From an uncultured Actinomycetes bacterium (GTDB taxonomy: Bacteria > Actinomycetota > Thermoleophilia > Solirubrobacterales > Thermoleophilaceae), in the NCBI GenBank assembly GCA_946481495.1, contig CAMLNW010000056.1:1-12481 (forward strand): a DNA stretch of 12,481 nt, read 5' to 3'. Position 1 is the first letter of the stretch, and each line of letters starts with the position of its first letter. The translations under genes and the position numbers were made by a program. The notes under the pieces were generated by a model. That model worked only from the letters and a program-made list of their open reading frames with translations. It did not search any database and was not told where the DNA came from. This document shows positions 9,415 to 12,481 of the stretch, one piece after another.

Positions 9415-10977
9415 ATGCTGACCGTCCGCGATCTCGTCGACGAGCTGGGACTGGAGCTGCTCAGCGGCGAAGACGCCGCGGAGGCGCCGGTCCGCTGGGT
9501 CCACATCAGCGAGCTGCCGGACCCGACGCCATGGCTGTCGGGCGGCGAGATGATCCTCACCACCGGCTTGCAGCTGACCACCGCCAAGCGCCAGCGCGAC
9601 TTCGCCCGCCTGCTCTGCGACCACCATCTCGCGGGCGTCGGCTTCGGCGTCGGCTTCGCGCACGACAAGGTGCCGGAGGCGCTGCTCGAGGAGGCACGGG
9701 CGGTCGGGCTGCCGGTCTTCGAGATTCCCTACGAGCTGCCGTTCATCGCGATCACCGAGAAGGCGTTCGGCCGGCTGGTCAACGAGCAGTACGAGGTGCT
9801 GCAACGCGGCATCGCGATCCACAAGCGGCTCGAGCGCCTGGTGCTCGAGGAGCGCGGGCTCGACGAGCTCGTCGGCGCCGTGTCGGCGGCGATCGGCGGC
9901 GTCGTGATGGTGCTCGACGCGCGCGGCGAGACGCTCGCCGAGAAGACGTTCCGGCGCCGGCTCAGCGACGCCGCGGTCGAGGCGGTGCGCGCCCGCGTGC
10001 GCGAGCGCGGCGGTAACGCCCGCGTGAGCGCCGACTTCGCCCCCGAGCATCCGGAGATCGCCGGGCGCGCGCTCGTGCTGCCGGTCTCGACGCGCGGCCG
10101 CGGAGCGCCGCAGGCGTGGCTGGTCGCCAGCCGCGACGCCGGCAGCCTCGGCGACTTCGAGCGGCTGATCCTCCAACAGGCGGCGACCGTCGTCGCGCTC
10201 GAGCTGATGCGCCAGCGCGTGATGCGCGACACCGAGCGCCGGCTCGCCGGCGACGTGCTCGCCCAGGCGCTGACCGGGAGGCTCGCCGAGAGCGAGATCG
10301 AATCGCGGCTGCGTCCGTTCGGCGTCGGCGAGCAGGCGGCGGTGCTGGTCTTCGCCTGCGACGACCCGGGCGCCGCCGAGCCGGACCTCGAGTCGGCGCT
10401 GATCGAGACCGGCGTCGGAGCGCTGGTCGCTACTCGCGAGCAGCTTCTGTGCGCGGTCGTCGACGGCAGCGCCGAGCTCGACCCGGTCGAGCTGGCCCGG
10501 ACGATGCGGCTGGCACTGATCGCCGGTCATGGCGGCGAGCACGTGCGCGCCGCGGCGAGCCGAGTTGCCCCGGTCGGGTTGATGCGGCGCAGCTTCCACG
10601 AGGCACGCTGCGCGCTCGAGGCGACGGCGCTCGCCAACGGCGCCGCGCCCGAGGTCGCCTCGCACGAGGACCTCGGCGCGTTCCGGCTGCTGCTCGCCGT
10701 CCAGGACGACGACGCGCTGCGCGTCTACACCGAGAGCGTGCTCGGACCGCTCGAAGACGGCGGCGGCGAGTACGGCGACGAGCTGCTGCGCTCGCTCGAG
10801 GCGTTCATCGAGCAGAACGGCCAGTGGGAGAAGGCGGCACGCCAGCTCTACTGCCACCGCCACACGCTGCGCTACCGGATCAAGCGGATCGAGGAGCTGA
10901 CCGGCCGCGACCTCAAGTCGGCCCGCGACCGCATCGAGCTCTGGCTGGCTTTGCGAGCGAGGGAGCTGATCGCATGA
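9415..10977 (+). CDS. PucR-family transcriptional regulator
   Basis: A 520-residue cytoplasmic regulator with the full PucR layout. The N-terminal PucR domain covers about 1-125, opening MLTVRDLVDE, with the typical WVHISELPDPTPWLSGGE at 28-45. A GAF-like sensory stretch spans about 148-265, a degenerate CdaR/GGDEF-like domain about 270-400, and a C-terminal helix-turn-helix about 468-514, including QLYCHRHTLRYRIKRIEELT. This family senses metabolites and usually activates catabolic operons; B. subtilis AdeR, a member, activates alanine dehydrogenase. It lies 4 nt after the aminotransferase stop and overlaps the next start by 4 nt. It lacks a well-spaced ribosome site of its own (GGAGGT is 20 nt away), so translation probably depends on re-initiation. 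It is likely to control this operon, perhaps also the divergent transporter. Confidence 0.92.
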   Translation: MLTVRDLVDELGLELLSGEDAAEAPVRWVHISELPDPTPWLSGGEMILTTGLQLTTAKRQRDFARLLCDHHLAGVGFGVGFAHDKVPEALLEEARAVGLPVFEIPYELPFIAITEKAFGRLVNEQYEVLQRGIAIHKRLERLVLEERGLDELVGAVSAAIGGVVMVLDARGETLAEKTFRRRLSDAAVEAVRARVRERGGNARVSADFAPEHPEIAGRALVLPVSTRGRGAPQAWLVASRDAGSLGDFERLILQQAATVVALELMRQRVMRDTERRLAGDVLAQALTGRLAESEIESRLRPFGVGEQAAVLVFACDDPGAAEPDLESALIETGVGALVATREQLLCAVVDGSAELDPVELARTMRLALIAGHGGEHVRAAASRVAPVGLMRRSFHEARCALEATALANGAAPEVASHEDLGAFRLLLAVQDDDALRVYTESVLGPLEDGGGEYGDELLRSLEAFIEQNGQWEKAARQLYCHRHTLRYRIKRIEELTGRDLKSARDRIELWLALRARELIA

Positions 10978-12095
10978 AGGTTGCTGTCTTGGGAGCAGGC
11001 GGAATCATCGCGCCGGCGATAGTCCGCGACCTCGCCGAGTCGGAGGAGGCCGACGACCTGCTGTTGCTCGATCTCGACCTCGCGCGCGCGCAGAAGGTCG
11101 CCGACGAGCACGGCGGCGCGCACGCCCAGGCAGTCGAAGTCGACGCGCGCGGCGGGCTTGCCGAGGCGCTCGACGGCGTCGACGTGCTCGTCAACTCAGC
11201 CAGCTACCGAGTCAACCTTGATGCGATGCGCGCCTGCCTGGCGGCCGGCTGCCACTACATCGACCTCGGCGGCCTCTACTGGGTGACCGGGAACCAGCTC
11301 GCGCTGTCAGGCGAGTTCGAGCAGGCCGGGCTGCTGGCGCTGCTCGGGATGGGCTCGAGCCCCGGCAAGACGAACGTGATGGCCGCCCAAGCCGTCGCGG
11401 AGCTTGGCGAGACACCGCGCACGATCGAGATCGTCGCCGCCGGCCGCGACCTCGATCCACCCGACGGCGCCAGCTTCCCCTATGCACTCCAAACGCTCGT
11501 CGACGAGCTGACGATGGAGCCGATGGCCCAGCGCGGCGGCGAGCCGGTAGCGCTCGAGCCGATGCAGGCCGGCGGCGCGGTCGAGTTGCCATTTCCCGTG
11601 GGCAGAGCAGACACGATCTACACGCTGCACTCCGAGGTGCGGACCTTCCCTTCGAGCTTCGGCTGCTCAGAGTGCAGCTTCCGGCTGTCGCTCAACCCGG
11701 CGACGCTGGCGCAGGTCCAGGCGCTCGCCAAGGCCGACGAGTTCGAGCTCGCGGCAGCCGCCCAGGCGGCGATGCCGGCCTCGCCAAAGACCGTCTCGGT
11801 CCACCGCGTCGAGGCGACCGGCCCGAGCGGGAGCGTCGTCGCCACCGCGACCACGACTCCGACGGTCGACTGGGGGATCGGCGGCAGCATCGTCTCGACG
11901 GCCGCGCCGGCCGCGGCCGCGGTGCGGCTGCTGGCGCGTGGGCGGATCTCCGCCCGCGGCGCGTTGCCGCCCGAGCTCTGCGTGACCGCCGAAGACCTCT
12001 TCCCCGAGCTCGAGCGCCACGGTTGCGTGTTCGAGATCGAGACGCGGCGCGACGCGACGGCCAGTGGTGGCGAAGCCCAGGAGGCGGTCCAATGA
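10974..12095 (+). CDS. Saccharopine dehydrogenase-family oxidoreductase, lysine 6-dehydrogenase-like
   Basis: A 373-residue NAD(P)-dependent enzyme. Residues 1-12 (MKVAVLGAGGII) form the Rossmann dinucleotide loop, the acidic DLDL at 33-36 ends the second strand, VLVNSAS (71-77) and GCHYIDLGG (92-100) are typical of the family, and GMGSSPGKTNVMA (126-138) starts the catalytic domain. The C-terminal part, with ISARGALPPE followed by DLFPELERHG, closely follows the layout of Geobacillus L-lysine 6-dehydrogenase as I remember it. That enzyme oxidises the lysine side-chain amine to a cyclic imine. Relatives (saccharopine dehydrogenase, carboxynorspermidine synthase) join an aldehyde to an amine. 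The true substrate here is unknown; a product of the aminotransferase is a sensible guess. A CSEC pair (C231, C234) is an uncommon detail. The ATG overlaps the regulator's stop by 4 nt, with GGGAG upstream. The same frame runs on upstream but is a shadow of the regulator gene. Confidence 0.85.
   Translation: MKVAVLGAGGIIAPAIVRDLAESEEADDLLLLDLDLARAQKVADEHGGAHAQAVEVDARGGLAEALDGVDVLVNSASYRVNLDAMRACLAAGCHYIDLGGLYWVTGNQLALSGEFEQAGLLALLGMGSSPGKTNVMAAQAVAELGETPRTIEIVAAGRDLDPPDGASFPYALQTLVDELTMEPMAQRGGEPVALEPMQAGGAVELPFPVGRADTIYTLHSEVRTFPSSFGCSECSFRLSLNPATLAQVQALAKADEFELAAAAQAAMPASPKTVSVHRVEATGPSGSVVATATTTPTVDWGIGGSIVSTAAPAAAAVRLLARGRISARGALPPELCVTAEDLFPELERHGCVFEIETRRDATASGGEAQEAVQ
12079..12084 (+). 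promoter_or_regulatory. Strong ribosome binding site of alanine dehydrogenase
   Basis: AGGAGG lies 7 nt before the ATG at 12092, inside the end of the preceding gene. It suggests alanine dehydrogenase is translated efficiently in its own right as well as by coupling. Confidence 0.75.
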
Positions 12096-12481
12096 AGGTT
12101 GGCGTTCCGACCGAGGTCAAGCCAGACGAGTACCGCGTCGCGCTGACGCCCGCCGGTGCGCGCGAGCTAACCGAGCACGGCCACCAGGTGATCGTCCAGG
12201 CAGGCGCCGGCGAGGGCTCGGCGATCTCCGACGCCGACTACGAGGCCCAGGGCGCGCGGATCGAGCACGCGGCCGCAACCGTCTTCGAGCAAGCCGAGCT
12301 GGTGCTCGGCGTCAAGGAGCCGCAGCCCGAGGAGGTCGGCCTACTGCGCCCCGAGCACACTCTCTTCACCTACCTCCACCTCGCCCCCGCGCCTGAGCTG
12401 ACCCAAGGCCTTTGCGAGTCGGGCGCGACGTGCGTCGCCTACGAGACCGTGGAGGATGCCCACGGCCGGCTGCCGCTGCTC
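12092..12481 (+). CDS. ald: Alanine dehydrogenase, C-terminus cut by window edge
   Basis: The first 130 codons of a protein normally about 370 residues long. It begins MKVGVPTEVKPDEYRVALTP, the canonical N-terminus of the alanine dehydrogenase / transhydrogenase alpha family. Active-site residues fall at the standard alanine dehydrogenase positions: R15 for the pyruvate carboxylate, K75 in GVKEP, Y94, and H96 in YLHLAP. The enzyme converts alanine, NAD+ and water to pyruvate, ammonium and NADH in the cytoplasm. The NAD-binding domain is outside the window. The start overlaps the previous stop by 4 nt (ATGA). In this operon its likely job is to recycle alanine made by the aminotransferase back to pyruvate. 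A transhydrogenase alpha subunit is the main alternative, less likely because of this context. Confidence 0.93.
   Translation, partial: MKVGVPTEVKPDEYRVALTPAGARELTEHGHQVIVQAGAGEGSAISDADYEAQGARIEHAAATVFEQAELVLGVKEPQPEEVGLLRPEHTLFTYLHLAPAPELTQGLCESGATCVAYETVEDAHGRLPLL

Noticed and set aside
7308..9668. 786-codon minus-strand frame spanning the divergent region
   Set aside because: It crosses the potA start region and the whole aminotransferase in antisense, with no motif. Both real genes show complete catalytic signatures in other frames.
10116..10973. Upstream extension of the saccharopine-dehydrogenase-like gene in the same frame
   Set aside because: It lies within the PucR regulator in another frame and is Arg/Ala-rich. 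The Rossmann motif starts right at the ATG at 10974.

Overview
The window looks like chromosomal DNA of a high-GC actinobacterium. I favour the Thermoleophilia / Solirubrobacterales type, because of strongly G/C-ending codons, tightly packed operons and a secreted collagen-like protein with a two-cysteine N-terminal module. This placement rests on style and gene content, not on a marker gene. I see no rRNA, tRNA, CRISPR array, insertion sequence or phage gene. Eight of the ten genes are complete; the genes at both window edges are cut.

Layout. (1) 1-1421, minus strand: a secreted collagen-like protein whose C-terminal end lies beyond base 1. It has 106 Gly-X-Y triplets, very little proline and many Lys-Gly-Asp/Glu contacts. 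The triplets are broken by two copies of a non-collagen module, and the gene contains long internal DNA repeats. (2) 1422-1672: a 251-bp gap with no gene and no convincing terminator or promoter. (3) 1673-7789, minus strand, read from right to left: a six-gene transcription unit encoding the ABC ATPase (PotA type), lipoprotein binding protein (PotD type), two inner-membrane permeases (PotB and PotC types), a 12-helix APC-superfamily permease and a small UspA-type universal stress protein. Gaps are 24 and 24 nt, then 4-nt and 1-nt overlaps, then 29 nt. (4) 7790-7967: a divergent control region with a candidate promoter for each side and repeated GGTTGTC / ACGGT-type elements. (5) 7968-12481, plus strand: a class-III PLP aminotransferase, a PucR-family regulator, a saccharopine-dehydrogenase-family oxidoreductase whose layout resembles L-lysine 6-dehydrogenase, and alanine dehydrogenase (cut at the right edge). 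They are linked by a 4-nt gap and two ATGA overlaps.

How they may work together. The left arm imports polyamines or related cationic amines/amino acids. The right arm takes the amino group off: the aminotransferase would pass it to pyruvate to give alanine, alanine dehydrogenase would regenerate pyruvate and release ammonium and NADH, and the saccharopine-dehydrogenase-like enzyme would act on the amine, aldehyde or cyclic imine. The PucR-type protein encoded inside the operon is the obvious controller; in Bacillus subtilis the PucR-family protein AdeR activates ald. The substrate is not proven by the sequence: putrescine/spermidine and lysine-type substrates are both reasonable. The collagen-like gene shows no functional link to this locus.
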